From Biscogniauxia marginata (lineage: Eukaryota > Ascomycota > Sordariomycetes > Xylariales > Xylariaceae): a DNA stretch of 64,000 nucleotides. The notes beneath the pieces were generated by a model. That model was not told where the DNA came from. It searched no databases and saw only the letters and a list, made by a program, of their open reading frames with translations. Shown here one piece after another: positions 23,041 to 34,171 of the stretch. The stretch's first letter is position 1, and each line of letters begins with the position of its first letter. Position numbers and translations under genes: made by a program. The DNA lies in assembly GCA_022695795.1 (NCBI GenBank), contig MU404065.1:434001-498000 (forward strand). Direction: 5' to 3'.

Positions 23041-23880
23041 TCAAACGTTCTTGTCAAAGAGCTTCGTGATCGGTTTCGCAGACTATTTACGTGTAAGCAA
23101 CCATAACATATAATCACCCTAGCAAGTCCACCTACGTCGATGAACTTCTCAAGTTCTTTGTCGAGGTTCGAAAGATCGTCCTTTCGCTTCTTATTATCCG
23201 CAATGAGCTTCTGCTTGCGCTTCAGCAGCTCCATACGTTTCTGCTCAAGGGCTTCTCGCTCGCTCCTCTCGTGCTCGATCCTCGCGATCATCAGGGTGTT
23301 CTCGTCGTCGTCGGCGTGCTCCGACTTCAACGCGAGGAACTCTCCCACAGGGATCAGCGGAAGCTTTTGATAGGTGTGACTGTTTGAGAATCTCATATTA
23401 GCTCTCGCTCTCGAACAAGCTAGTAGGAGAAAACAGCCGGGGATGGAACCATTGCTCTCGCATATTGGTCCCCCTCTTGCTGTGCACGAGGGCTTCGAAT
23501 GATGAAGAAACTCTATCTGGTACTACTGACTCGTAGGACTCGCAAGCCGCGATCTCCCCTTGCAGGTGTCGCTGCTCGTAGTATAAATTCTGAAGCTGCA
23601 GATGCAGGCGGTCGACTTCCTGTCGCGCGTCGGACGTGTGGGCTTTGGTCTGACGCGCGCCAAAGTAGGCTGCCCGGTGCAGACCGCGGAGCTGGGCGAG
23701 GTTCGTGATGAGGAGCTTCTGCTGCTTGGACGTCTCGAGCAGAGCATCGTTGGAGGCGCTCTCGACCGGGCCGGTGGCGGCGATCTGGTCGACGAGACTC
23801 AGCGCCTGCAAACGGGTGTCGCGCGATGCACTGAGGACCGTCGAGAGGTTCGGGTCGGTCACGATCTCGTCGATGGCCAT
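23041..23880 (-). CDS. THO complex subunit 5 (THOC5/FMIP) family protein
   Basis: Three exons, 23880-23531, 23379-23136 and 23082-23041, give 211 residues. The predicted helical N-terminus ends with LQLQNLYYEQRHLQGEIAACESYD, and splicing then yields HTYQKLPLIPVGEFLALKSE, which matches the THOC5/Fms-interacting protein signature (LYYEKxHLxxEI ... LPLIPxEEF). A charged coiled coil (ERSEREALEQKRMELLKRKQKL) follows, and the third exon supplies the short conserved ending SAKPITKLFDKNV. THO couples transcription to mRNA export in the nucleus. Animal THOC5 is about 680 residues; fungal members are commonly this short coiled-coil form. The first intron is 151 nt. The ATG chosen is the first with the conserved reading frame; a longer frame runs upstream to 24147 but looks non-coding. 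Confidence 0.82.
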
Positions 23881-24836
23881 TATGATAGGTGTATATGCAA
23901 AGAGAAGCTGCAAAGTGGGAGGCACGGAGTGACAAGTCGCAGTGCCACTTGAATCTTGACAGCCTCGTTCTTGAAGGCAGTTAGCAGGTAGGAAGAGCGC
24001 GTGTTTCGCGTGTGGTTGACGTCGAGGCGGAATTTTTGATGCGACGATATCAGTCCAGTAAAAAGCGATCTCGGTGACAGGGGGAGCTTCTACTAGTAAT
24101 CTCCAAATTGAAAGACCGATTGCCGACTGCAACTTGTGGAGATGCACTAACAGCTGGAAATTTGAAATTCCGTGCCAGAGGTTTCAGTATGTCATGCGGG
24201 GCTGCAGGTGAGTTGCATTGGGCACCGCTAGCGCGCGCGCCTCAGTTCAGCTTGTAGGCACGTCCCCAGGTCCCTTACATACAATCTATTCGCAGCTAAT
24301 GCAGTGGTCATTACCCCAAGGACGGTATTCCATAAATCCTTTTTTAACTTTTCAACATCGTCTGCGCCACCAATAATCGTCAAACCTACAAGTCTTCGTT
24401 CGGAATTTCCGCGTCATGCATGTTTTTATTTATACCTGTCTGTAGGGATAGATCATAAATAGGCCCGTCATACACCTATCTTTATTGTGCTGCGAACTCG
24501 GATTATCTCGCCGCACCCGACCCTACACTCCGAAGTAGGCGCTTTTTGTTGGGTCAAGCCTTTCCTTTTAGCTCCTCCGAGACCCAAGACTCAACCAATC
24601 GTCATCCAATTTCCGACACATGCGAGATATCGACCAATACCAAATCCTCTCCCTTTGCCCCCTTTGTTGTTCTATACATCACATACTCTACTCGAAGCCT
24701 TTCCTGTGATCCAACTGGTCGACTCGAGCATTCTGCGAGATTCTGTCCTTCCTATAGGCCTCAGACGCTGCTAAGTTCTCACGGGTACCCGATTAGCTGC
24801 AGCAAGGCCTGATTTCTTGATACTCTTGGCCCGACA
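23881..24836. promoter_or_regulatory. divergent promoter region
   Basis: This spacer separates the divergent THOC5-like and PAQR genes. It must contain both promoters. I recognise no specific factor site. Open frames at 24487-24812 on the plus strand are pyrimidine-rich leader-like DNA rather than genes. Confidence 0.4.
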
Positions 24837-26508
24837 ATGGCTCTCACTTCCTCGACAATGACTTGTGCCTCCCCCTACGCCTTTGGGTCTCACCAAGATC
24901 TTGCTGAGGCTACGAGTTCGGGAGCGGCAACTCACCAAAACGAACCCAGGCAACGGCAACGCAGGCGGCATTCTTCTTTTGTTCCTGGAAGGCGAAAGTC
25001 TATTGTCAACCAAATCATGGATGGGGAAGAGGGGCTACTCCTCAAGGTACATCCCGATAACACCATCAGCGACTCTCCAGTGTGTTATGCGCATTACTAA
25101 CTCGGAATAGGTTGACCTGTTTCTTTCCGAACTAGAGAGGCGGCTAGAGGGCTGGGAAAACTACAGCGACTTTGCTCATCTTGATGCAAGCATATCGAAG
25201 ACATTCACAACGTTACAGGCGGTCCGGGAAAAATGTTCGCATGTGTCAGAAGAGTTTCTCGGTGCGGGTCGCCGTCGCCTTCATATAATGGTTGAGACTT
25301 TGGACACGAGATACCACGAAGCCCTCGCCGCCGCCGAATCCATGAACGAAAAGGCGCGAGTCGGGATCGACCTGCTAGACAGCATGCTTAACGACTTTGA
25401 AGTTCGCGCCTTGAAGGTCCGGGACCAAGGTCTTGCTAATGCCGCCGACGCTGCTAAAAGTATTATGGGGGAGGGCCACCGGGTTATGGACGAGAGTCTC
25501 GAGCGTGCCCGTGGTGTCGTTGACGAAGGGATCGGTCGAGCAAAACGAGCAGCCGAATCCCTCGAAGAACATATACAGAGCGCCATCATGAGGGCCCGGG
25601 AACAAGGTCTTCTGAGATATGAGGATTTACCTGTCCCGTGGAGAATCAACCCACATATACTTAAGGGATACCGATTCTCCGAATCTAAGCTTGGTTGTGT
25701 TCGCTCCATGTTCGGCATGTCGAATGAGACGGTAAATATTTGGTCACATGCTATTGGCTTGATTCTCGTCTTGTCCGTCGCCTTCTACTTCTACCCGACA
25801 TCTGCCAACTTCTCTCTCTACACCAACACCGACGTTTTCATAGCAGCAATTTTCTTCTTTGCCGCATGCAAGTGCCTAATCTGCAGTACGATTTGGCACA
25901 CTATGAACTGTGTTGCCGATCAGACTCTGATGGAACGCTTTGCGTGCATCGACTACACGGGCATATCTTTGTTAATTGCTGCATCCATCATGACAACTGA
26001 GTACACTGCGTTCTACTGCGAGCCTGTTAGCCGCTGGACATACATGGCCGCAACTGCTATATTGGGCATCGCTGGCTTGATTCTCCCATGGCATCCTAAA
26101 TTCAACGCGCAGGATATGGCATGGGTGAGAGTAGCCTTCTTCGTGGGATTGGGTGCCACCGGTTTCTTGCCTATCTTCCAAATCGTCCTCACAAGAGGCC
26201 CAGCCTGGGCCTTCGAATTCTACACTGGCTCTAACTTAGTCAAGTCTCTCGCGGTATACGTCGCTGGGGCTTGTATCTACGCTAGCAAGGTTCCCGAGAA
26301 ATGGTGGCCCGGAGCGTTCGACTATTTTGGTAACGCCCATAATTTGTGGCATGTGAGTAACGATGGTACCCCTTCCCCCAGCTTAGAATACAACTAACTT
26401 GATACACAGCTGGCAGTTTTAGGGGGTATTCTTTATCATTATGTAGCTATGCAAGAGTTCTTCTCGGGTGCTTTCCAGCGTGCTCAAGAGGGTTGTGCCG
26501 CCTATTAA
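24837..26508 (+). CDS. PAQR/haemolysin-III family seven-helix membrane protein, Izh3-like
   Basis: Exons 24837-25046, 25111-26352 and 26410-26508 give 516 residues. About 270 residues precede the membrane domain, including an amphipathic Ala/Glu/Arg-rich stretch (GHRVMDESLERARGVVDEG) likely to be helical or coiled. The PAQR core opens with YRFSESKLGCVRSMFGMSNE and TVNIWSHAIG, then has ICSTIWHTMNC, a DYTGI helix, and NAHNLWH, whose final His ends exon 2; the histidines would bind the zinc ion. The last exon adds LAVLGGILYHYVAMQEFF. A long soluble N-terminus before the seven helices is the layout of yeast Izh3, a membrane protein of zinc and lipid homeostasis related to adiponectin receptors. 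An intrinsic ceramidase-like activity is proposed for the superfamily; none is shown here. Confidence 0.88.
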
Positions 26509-26713
26509 CGATAGAACGGCACTTTGGGGATATCGATTTTATTTTATTGAATTCATGCGACAACACATCCGCAACTCCAGACTGCCCATGCCAACCGGAA
26601 CGCCCACCCCGTGCGATCACTTAGAAGCTAGATGCTACTTTATAACCAATCTTACAACTGACAAACATAACCTGTCCACCTTATTGCGGCAACCACCACT
26701 CTAGGTAGTGGGG

Positions 26714-27446
26714 TTAAACGAGGGTGGTAAAGATGCCTACTATGCATATTATCATCAATGACCCCAACAAAGTTTGATCCCCTTTCACGGCGACTGATAC
26801 TTGAACGAAGGGAGAAATTGTCTTGTTCGAGACCAGTGTCTGGGCTGGCAGGGTTGGCTGGGCCGGCGCGGTAAAATTGCAACCCGGTGCTTCCGCCTGC
26901 ACTGCCACGGGCACTGAGGACGCGTGGAGGAACGGGGTTACTGTCAGAACCGGGCGATTAACGGTTGGCACGCTTGTCGTCGAAGGGGCCATTGCCGCTG
27001 ATGCCGAAGCCGAATTAGGGAGATCGAACCCAGCATTCTGGGCGCATGTCGATAGATCTTCTCCCTGTACAACTAATTAGCGGGCTTCCAAGCTGCCTGG
27101 ATCTCCGTCCATTGACCACCTACCTCAATGCAGCAAAACCCAGCGACAGGTGCGCAATATGTGCCTTGCTTGCAATACCCGCTATCCTTTTCACAGCAAG
27201 TCTATTTATAGATTAGTGTCGTCTACTTCTGGGTAGGGACTCTACTTGACCTACTTGTCCAACGCTGGGGTCAAAGCAGAACCTGCTATCCGTGCCACCA
27301 CATTGCAACGAGCTAGGTCCATACGTCTGCTCGCATGTCATTAACTGCCTTTTATGACCCGGCGTGAAGACTGGTGCGTAGTTTTCTCTCGCGAGAACGG
27401 GCACCCCGATGAAGGACAGCAGTAGCGAAAGCGAAACGAGGAGCAT
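26714..27446 (-). CDS. small secreted cysteine-rich protein, probable GPI-anchored
   Basis: Exons 27446-27255, 27201-27124 and 27064-26714 give 206 residues. The N-terminus MLLVSLSLLLSFIGVPVLA is a clear signal peptide. The mature part has a compact cysteine-rich domain with cysteines in CEQTYG, QCGGTD, FCFDP, TCCEKDSGYC, TYCAP, FCCIE and STCAQN, followed by Ser/Thr/Ala/Pro-rich linker. The C-terminus is a hydrophobic tail (LLGSLMIICIVGIFTTLV) after a Gly/Asp/Thr stretch, as in GPI-anchored proteins. The three-exon structure was chosen because each join is in phase and preserves the Cys-rich frame; both introns are 53-59 nt. The gene is convergent with the PAQR gene, 205 nt apart. Cell-surface or wall location is inferred; the function is unknown. 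It could act in adhesion or host or partner interaction, but nothing here shows that. Confidence 0.68.
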
Positions 27447-29776
27447 GGTGAATAATTATTGGTGTAATCCGAAGATGAGGATTATATCGTGCTATAAGAC
27501 AGTGGATACAGGCAGCCCGTTGTTGTGTACGCAGGAACTACTTCAGAACAGTTAAAAGAGTATGACGAATAGTGACCGTATGGGGGTAAGGGAGTGTGTC
27601 CACAAAACGATCTTAGAAGTATAGATATAGAAGCTTTGATTTCGATTAGAGTGAGTAGTTGAACAGAATCAAGAGGGGAGTAGGAGCTGGCAGGACGGGT
27701 GTATATATGGTTTGCTGTGCAGTGTCAGAAAGAGGAGGAAAGGCTTAATACATTTGTCCACATATGTCCTTCCTTTCTTACCTAGGGGATATTCGTCTAT
27801 CTGTCTATCTATCTATCTTTTGAACATTCCAGCAGCACATATTTGACGACTCCTAGATCCAACCCTCGCTAAACCGCCAATTTCGTCTACCCCTTAACTT
27901 TAATGGCCCTTCCCCCCTGGTGTAGAGTTTTGACATTGATATTGGTGGTTTTGGTTACCTACTGGGTCGATATTATCTAACTAGGCAAGCTGTTACTAGG
28001 TTGTATGGAATCCAGTGTAGATATATAGGTATGTAGGGCGGAATGCGCTACGATTTAATTGATATCTACCCCTTGTTCCCCCCCTTAATACCCTCCTTCT
28101 CTTATTTTTTTTCATACAGGACATAGATAGACTGGTGTGGACAAGTATGCCACACATCTTACTTTAGGTGGGTGGATATGAGTGCTTAGGAGCTCATAGC
28201 TGGTTTTAAGAAAAATGAAATAAAAACCATAATTTTTTATCTTCTTCACTTACCCAAGGTAAAAACGCCCATGGCGTTCCTTGGGCAGATAGAAAAAAAG
28301 ATAAATAGGTCAGACAAAATATTGGTCTCGGAATATCGGGTCTGCTCTTGTGTCCCTCTATTGTTATTGATCCGGTACAGATAGATAGATTGTGTTTATT
28401 ACGTATAACATACATGCGACGACGTCCATCCTAAGCGCCAAAATACCCCCTCCCATTTTCTCTCTTCCTCTTCAGTGTTATCTCGCACCCGCATACATAC
28501 ACAGGTAGCTATATACATACCCAACCTATCTATAGGTTACCTACCTACCTACCTAGCCTTATTCGATTCTTAGGTGGAAGTTGTTGAGTACCTAAACCAG
28601 GAAAGTAGGCCCGCCCGCGCAACTCTTCCTCTAACGTTCCGTACTTCGGTTAAGAAAAGCCCCGTGAAAATAGGATGAACGGGCTGCTGAATAAATGTAT
28701 CATCGTGGCCGTGACCGAATTATTCTAGGATCGATCGCCTGTAGTGGGTGGATATCTGCCTGCACGCGTGTAGCCGTGAACTAACTCACTTCGCGCCGGT
28801 AGAAAATATATGTTGTCTTGCGGTAGCTAGCTAGCTAGCTAGGGCAAGCGAGGCGGTTTGGAAAGGGGGAGAGAGACACGAACAGCGCGTCGGGAAAAGC
28901 AAGGGAAGGTAAGATGGACAGACGTGTTTCCGTCTTCCCTACCTATCTTACCTGAGACATTTTCCCACCCGTCTTGTCTGAACCTGACGGTTGGTTAGTA
29001 GTAGTGTCTCTTGCGTTCATGTCAGTCCCTCCCCTGGCTGAGACAGAAGAGAGGAAGGAAGGAAAGGGGAGGCATAGAATTCGGTGTCCATAGTGAGTTG
29101 GGGTTATTTGATAAATCAATCGATCATTGCTTCTTATGCTTGTGAGGACTGCCGGTACATTCTAACACCGCTCTCAGCAATCCGCCCTCGTATGCATGAG
29201 TCATGGTGAAAGCAAGACCCGGAAAAGGGGCAATATATGGGTAGCTAAGAGTTCGAGCATTATCATTATTTAGAGCAGAGGCCCAAGGGCCACCTCGTCC
29301 ATCGTCTAGTCATAATCATACGTAAGGCTACTGCCATTCCTGGCCTTCCATTCCCCTTCTTCCTTTTCCTATCTCTCGTCATCTCCGTAGTATCTAGGTA
29401 ATGTTACAGTATTACATGCCTCTCATAACATGATTAGCTGCGAGCTAGCCTTTTGGTCTGTCCGTTCATTCGTTCATTCGTTTTGTTCGTCCCGTCGTTT
29501 ATACTATGATATACATCCTTCGTTATGTTTTCGGATAGAGATCCTCAAACTGTGAGGTTCAAACCAAATGAGGTTTTAAGGGAGGGGTATCACCACGATT
29601 ATGCCTAGCATGGGCGAGCTGTGCCTCTTTCCATATGCCTTACCCTGAAAAATAATGGCACTTCCGTCATGGGGATCTTCCCAATGACAAGGGGATAAAT
29701 ATCAGAGCCAACTTTCCAGCTAGAGTGTGGTCTGGCGGGTAGTGGTTCCTCGTGTGCCTAGTCGTTCGTAGATCCG
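27447..29776. other. intergenic, 2.3 kb, no gene seen
   Basis: The left end is the promoter of the cysteine-rich protein gene and the right end the 3' side of the Bub2-like gene. I see low-complexity motifs: CTAT/TATC repeats near 27800, TACC repeats near 28538-28552, and TAGC repeats near 28824-28841. No coding frame is convincing. Confidence 0.4.
28824..28841. repeat. (AGCT/TAGC)n short tandem repeat
   Basis: A run of TAGC units, about 18 bases, lies in intergenic DNA. It is palindromic by composition. No function is inferred. Confidence 0.8.
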
Positions 29777-31420
29777 TTATAGAGCGTGTCTGACAATCTC
29801 CGCATACACGTCATCGGGGATCATCTTGATAATAGCTAGGGCAGTCCGCTTAATCTGATCAGCCTGCAGAGCCGGGAACGATCGCAGCAGTTTGATGGGG
29901 CTACAGTTTGTCAGCATGAACTAATGGGGACCCAGGATACAAGCTGTCACGTACCTCAAAGAATCCAGTAGTTCATTTCGCATCATGATGAGTTGAGCGA
30001 CGATGCAAAGGATATTCAGATGAGGACCATAGGCAAAGAGAAAATCCCAAAGTCGCAATACCTCTGGTAAAGGTGGCGTGCAAGCACACAAAGTGAGAAC
30101 CGAGGGAAACGCATAGATCTCAGCCGAGAGACCCTTCGATGTCAAGTAAAGGCTCAACTTGGGGTCTACGAAAGCCAATACTTTGTCGACGAGCGCCAAA
30201 CCGCGATGAACTCCGTCCATTGCACCTCTGATGTAGCCTGGGCATTCCCTAGTTAAGAGTCGATGGAAAGCTGCGAAGGCCTCCGCCTCGCTTCGAGCGG
30301 CATATAGGAAAGGAGCAGCGAGAACATTCATGCCTTGCACGTAGGTTCCCGGCTCGGAAGCATTGACTTCTGAGTCTTCTGTGGTGAGAGTGAGAGCGCG
30401 AGCACGGCTTTTGGCAGCAGGCGAAGAGGTCATGTTTTGCGATATCTCACTTCTAGAGGGGCTACCGCAGTTACTTGCAGGGAGGGACTGTCTACTGCTC
30501 GGTGGCCGGCGCTCCTCGTTCGCATCATGAAGCTTCCAGGCGATAGCATTGAGGAGTCGGATCAAGCTTGCCTCACTGACACGGCGGCGGAAGAGAGGAT
30601 CTGTGGTCAAGGTTCGGAAGGTGTCATTGCGAATCTTGGAATAAGCGGGTGAAGCACCACGGTGTACGAGCCCGAGGTATTCGTCGGTGGTGACAACAGG
30701 TGCATCGAGGAATATCAGCCAGACGTAGATCCGGCTGGATGACATGCCGTCAGTGTCGCTCTTAATACCCTGGTCCAACACCTTGAGTCGGATGCTCTCG
30801 AGAGCGCCGTCGACGTCGCCGTCGGGCGGGCCGTCTCTAATTAACCGGTCTATGGACATGTCGTTTGCCGCGATTGAAGTCCTACTAAGCGCGGATCGTT
30901 TGGTATTTAGAGATAAGGAGGGATTGACTACGAGTAAGTTCGGGGGGGTGGCATCTGAGTTGGCTCGGTGTCTTTGGGGAGATCGATTCAGTGATTGCTG
31001 TCGCGTAGGGGAGGTGCCTCTGTTGTTGTTGAGGTTGCTGTTGAGGTTGAAGTTGCTGTTGAAGTTGTTGCTGAAGTCGTGCAGAAACTGATGGGGTACC
31101 AATGGAGGTTGACTTGTGATCCTAGCGGCAGCCCCGAGATTGTGTGCAGACTGCAGTTTGCGCAGAGTCCGATGGGATCGTGGTGACGGTGGGGTGTGAT
31201 ACTCGTTGGCGACGGGTGGTGGGAGGCAAGGGAAGACCTCCATCTTTGGGCTCTGCATTTTGGCTAGTGGCTTTTGGGAAGGGTGAAATATGATGCGTGG
31301 GAGGGTATTGGGAGTGTCGTCGTCAAAGCTGTCGAGAGGGCATGTCGCCGTCTTGGTTGGTGACAAGTATTTTGGGCAGTTCGTCGACGTTAGCGGTGCT
31401 AAACAAAGAGGTTGGGACAC
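29777..31420 (-). CDS. bub2: RabGAP/TBC protein, Bub2/Cdc16-like mitotic checkpoint GAP
   Basis: Exons 31420-29955 and 29900-29777 join in phase to give 529 residues. The N-terminal 200 residues are disordered, with Pro/Ser stretches and an Asn/Phe-rich run (FNSNFNLNSNLNNN). The TBC domain holds both catalytic signatures: the arginine finger IRNDTFR (IxxDxxR, Arg269) and the glutamine finger YVQGMN (Gln362). The ends LRLWDFLFAYGPHLNIL and SPIKLLRSFPAL agree with Bub2. In yeast, Bub2 with Bfa1 forms the GAP for the Tem1/Spg1 GTPase at the spindle pole body, delaying mitotic exit or septation. Bub2 proteins are shorter (about 300 residues in yeast), so the disordered N-terminus is additional; an internal ATG (MQSPKMEV) at residue 55 is an alternative start. 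A serine-rich insert divides the TBC domain between the two fingers. Confidence 0.86.
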
Positions 31421-31620
31421 GGGCCTCCTTCAAAAAAGAGTGACTAGTGTAGGGCAGTGCGCGTCTCATTCGCGTGAGCCATGTACAAGGTTAGGTACCT
31501 AGGTACCCAAACCCCCATACAGTGTATGCAATTACATAAACACTATATAGGTAAGTCCTGTCATATCGATAACCAATAGAGAACAGGGGAAAAGGAACTT
31601 ACAGCTAAAAAATAAAAGAG

Positions 31621-31653
31621 AAAAAAGGGAAAAGGGAAAAGGGAAAAGGGAAA
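31621..31653. repeat. (GGGAAAA)n tandem repeat
   Basis: Four to five purine-only units of GGGAAAA lie upstream of the Bub2-like gene. It is a simple low-complexity tract with no assigned function. Confidence 0.85.
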
Positions 31654-33869
31654 CTTCTTAATAATTCCTATACTCTAAGTAATTGTTTCTCTCGACATAT
31701 TTATCACATGTGCAGCATGTAGGTTACATGGTAGTAATCAATATCCTATAGCAACGGCAGTCTTATTGGCTAGGCTATCTAGCTCTCAAGTTGCGGCTCA
31801 CGCATACAATCTATCACCAATAATAGTACGAACTTCACTGTTTTCAATTTACATACAATTATATCGACCGAGAGCTCTTGAGCGGTCTTCCCTCATACAT
31901 ACTCAACTACCTAGTCAACCAGTGCCGAGGAGAAGCGATTCTTAGACAAATCCACAACCAACATGGCGAGGTTCTTCCCTATTTAAATTGCCACGCGGCC
32001 CAGATGTTCTATGAATATAGTTTTCTGTTAGTTTCTTCTAATTATGGTATCGAGTCAACGATGATCTCGGCCTTACTCCCCACTTTCTCTATTTCTTTTT
32101 TCTTGATAGAGAAAAGGCTAGAGAACTCCGTCCAAACTAAAAAAAGCCTTACACTATTTAGGTACGTATATACTCTGTATGTTTGGACCCGCTGTCGGTA
32201 TGTTAACGCAGTAGAGGCTTGGCACGGCCGATCTGCCCGATCACTACGCAGTCAGTAACTGCAGTACGGCCCTTCGCTCGGTTGGACTGATATGTAGTGA
32301 TTCTTTGGATTGAAGCTTGGAAGTTTCCATAGTCCTGCCTACCTGGCATTCTCTGTCAAACTGGTTAGGAACAAAAAAGAAAACTAGTAAAGGCGGAAGC
32401 CCCCGGAAGGATTTTCCAGTAGTGGTCCAGCTGATCAGAAATATCTAGCTGCTGTCGGTTCGGTGTCTGCTTTCTTTCAGCTTCATGTACTCACATAACA
32501 AGGTACCTAAGGTAGGTTGCAAATCCCGCCCGCGTGGCTCGCGGATTGGAACTTAGATCAACTAGCATGCTTACCAACCCGTTTGCACGTGTGCCCCTAG
32601 ACGATTTGGTGTTGTTAGGTAAACACTCGTGACCAATGCCAAGACCCCCTTTGTGGAATGCCCGGATGGCATCAACTTAAGCTCTAATCACACCATCGAA
32701 GCTCGGACCAACTTTGGAGGATTGCAGCACTCTGATTGGTTGCCCATAGATTTTCGTAGCCTAATTAGGTGCGGCACCTTCGACATTGCATCACGATAAT
32801 CAAGCAATCAGCTACCTAGGTAGGTTCAGGTACTCAGGTACTCGGTGTGGTGTATATGTTCGCGATTATGGCTCTGTTTGTCTGGGGAAAAAGGACCTCC
32901 TCAACTATAAGATACCTAGTGGTTGAGAAGAACAGGTACATGTTGTACTTGTACTCTTTTACCGAATTGTTCAGCCGAGCCATCACTTGTAGCACAAGTT
33001 GCTATAGATGATGCATACAATTTGATATCTACCTAACACTCGTCCCGAAGAAGAAGGAGGCGAGCAGGTACAGCGGAGCTAATAACGTCCCCTGCGCTTC
33101 CCAGTTCCGACAGGTCAGAGTCAGGGAGCTGAGTGAAGCCAGTTCGTTGCTTAGAGTTCCACACCATCCCGCCTCGTCAATCCGTCAATCCACTTCGACG
33201 GGCCCAAATCTACTTGGGGTCTCACTCTGTGCTACTACACACTAGGTGGTTATAGCACAACCTGTGTCAAATGCATTACAGCATTGCATTGATTGCAAAA
33301 CGTCCCGCCTACCTCTGAGCAGTATAGGCTCGATGGCGCAATAGCACCTCGACCTGCTCGACCCAATCCAGAGCCCTGTCCCACGCCATCCTTACATCTT
33401 GCTGATCGCCCAACAAGGATCTCCCACCGAGATCACTGTATCCACGGCTCATCCTATAGGGAACACCACCTTGCCCTTACTGTATCCAAATTGCCTCATA
33501 CTCTTCTCTATCCCGTATCCTCCCTCCTGTCGTATCTTGCCGTATTTACATTCTCCAAGTCGTACTTCTATACTTCGACACCCCTGAATACCTACCTAGA
33601 CAGGTTGACATCAGGTCTTACGAACCGGCCAGGGTCTGACAGCCTGTCTTATTAAATATACATTCAGCACGTCCACAACTTGGGTGATCTCTGTTCCATC
33701 CTTTGGCATAAGGCTGGCAAGAGTCGTATCGAACAGGCTGCTCTCATCTTACCTGCCGTGCCGACACCATTCACTCTTCCAATTGCTTGTTCTAGAACCT
33801 CATCGACAGGCGCACTTACCTTATTATATCAAATGGGTATTAGAACCACCAATTAACGACCGAGAAGCC

Positions 33870-33929
33870 AAGCTTCCTTGGCCACGGTACGGCTGGATCA
33901 AGCTTCCTTGGCTGCGGTACGACCAGATC
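33870..33929. repeat. two-copy 30-bp direct repeat
   Basis: Two adjacent 30-base units, each starting AAGCTTCCTTGG and ending GATC, differ at five positions; a third partial unit (AAGCTTC) follows. It lies about 240 bases upstream of the sulfate permease ATG and could be a duplicated regulatory element or a simple tandem slip. Confidence 0.75.
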
Positions 33930-34171
33930 AAGCTTCAACACGATCTAGTTGAACGGGGCTTATTGCCCAGGTTTGCATGGGGGACTCTTGGCTCTCCAAT
34001 AATAATACCCTTTCCCAATACAAAAGCTTTATTCATATTTAAGGGGATTTCGACATACTCCGTCCGTCCGTCCTACCTTACCTTAGCAGTACAACCTCCA
34101 ACATCTCACTGCGGCCTCCCTACTCAACACCGCTTCTGTTTGGGGTTACGGACGAGCTCACCGCTTCCATA

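Larger units (their letters stand above)
31421..34171. promoter_or_regulatory. intergenic, 2.75 kb, includes sulfate permease promoter
   Basis: The Bub2-like and sulfate permease genes diverge from this spacer. It contains an A/G-rich GGGAAAA repeat, TACCTAGGTACC-type motifs (near 31495 and 32815), and a 30-base tandem duplication at 33870-33929. Two sequences one mismatch from the Neurospora CYS3 consensus ATGRYRYCAT occur at 32666-32675 and 33333-33342; these are tentative. Open frames at 33293-33655 and 33684-34172 look like leader DNA. Confidence 0.4.
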
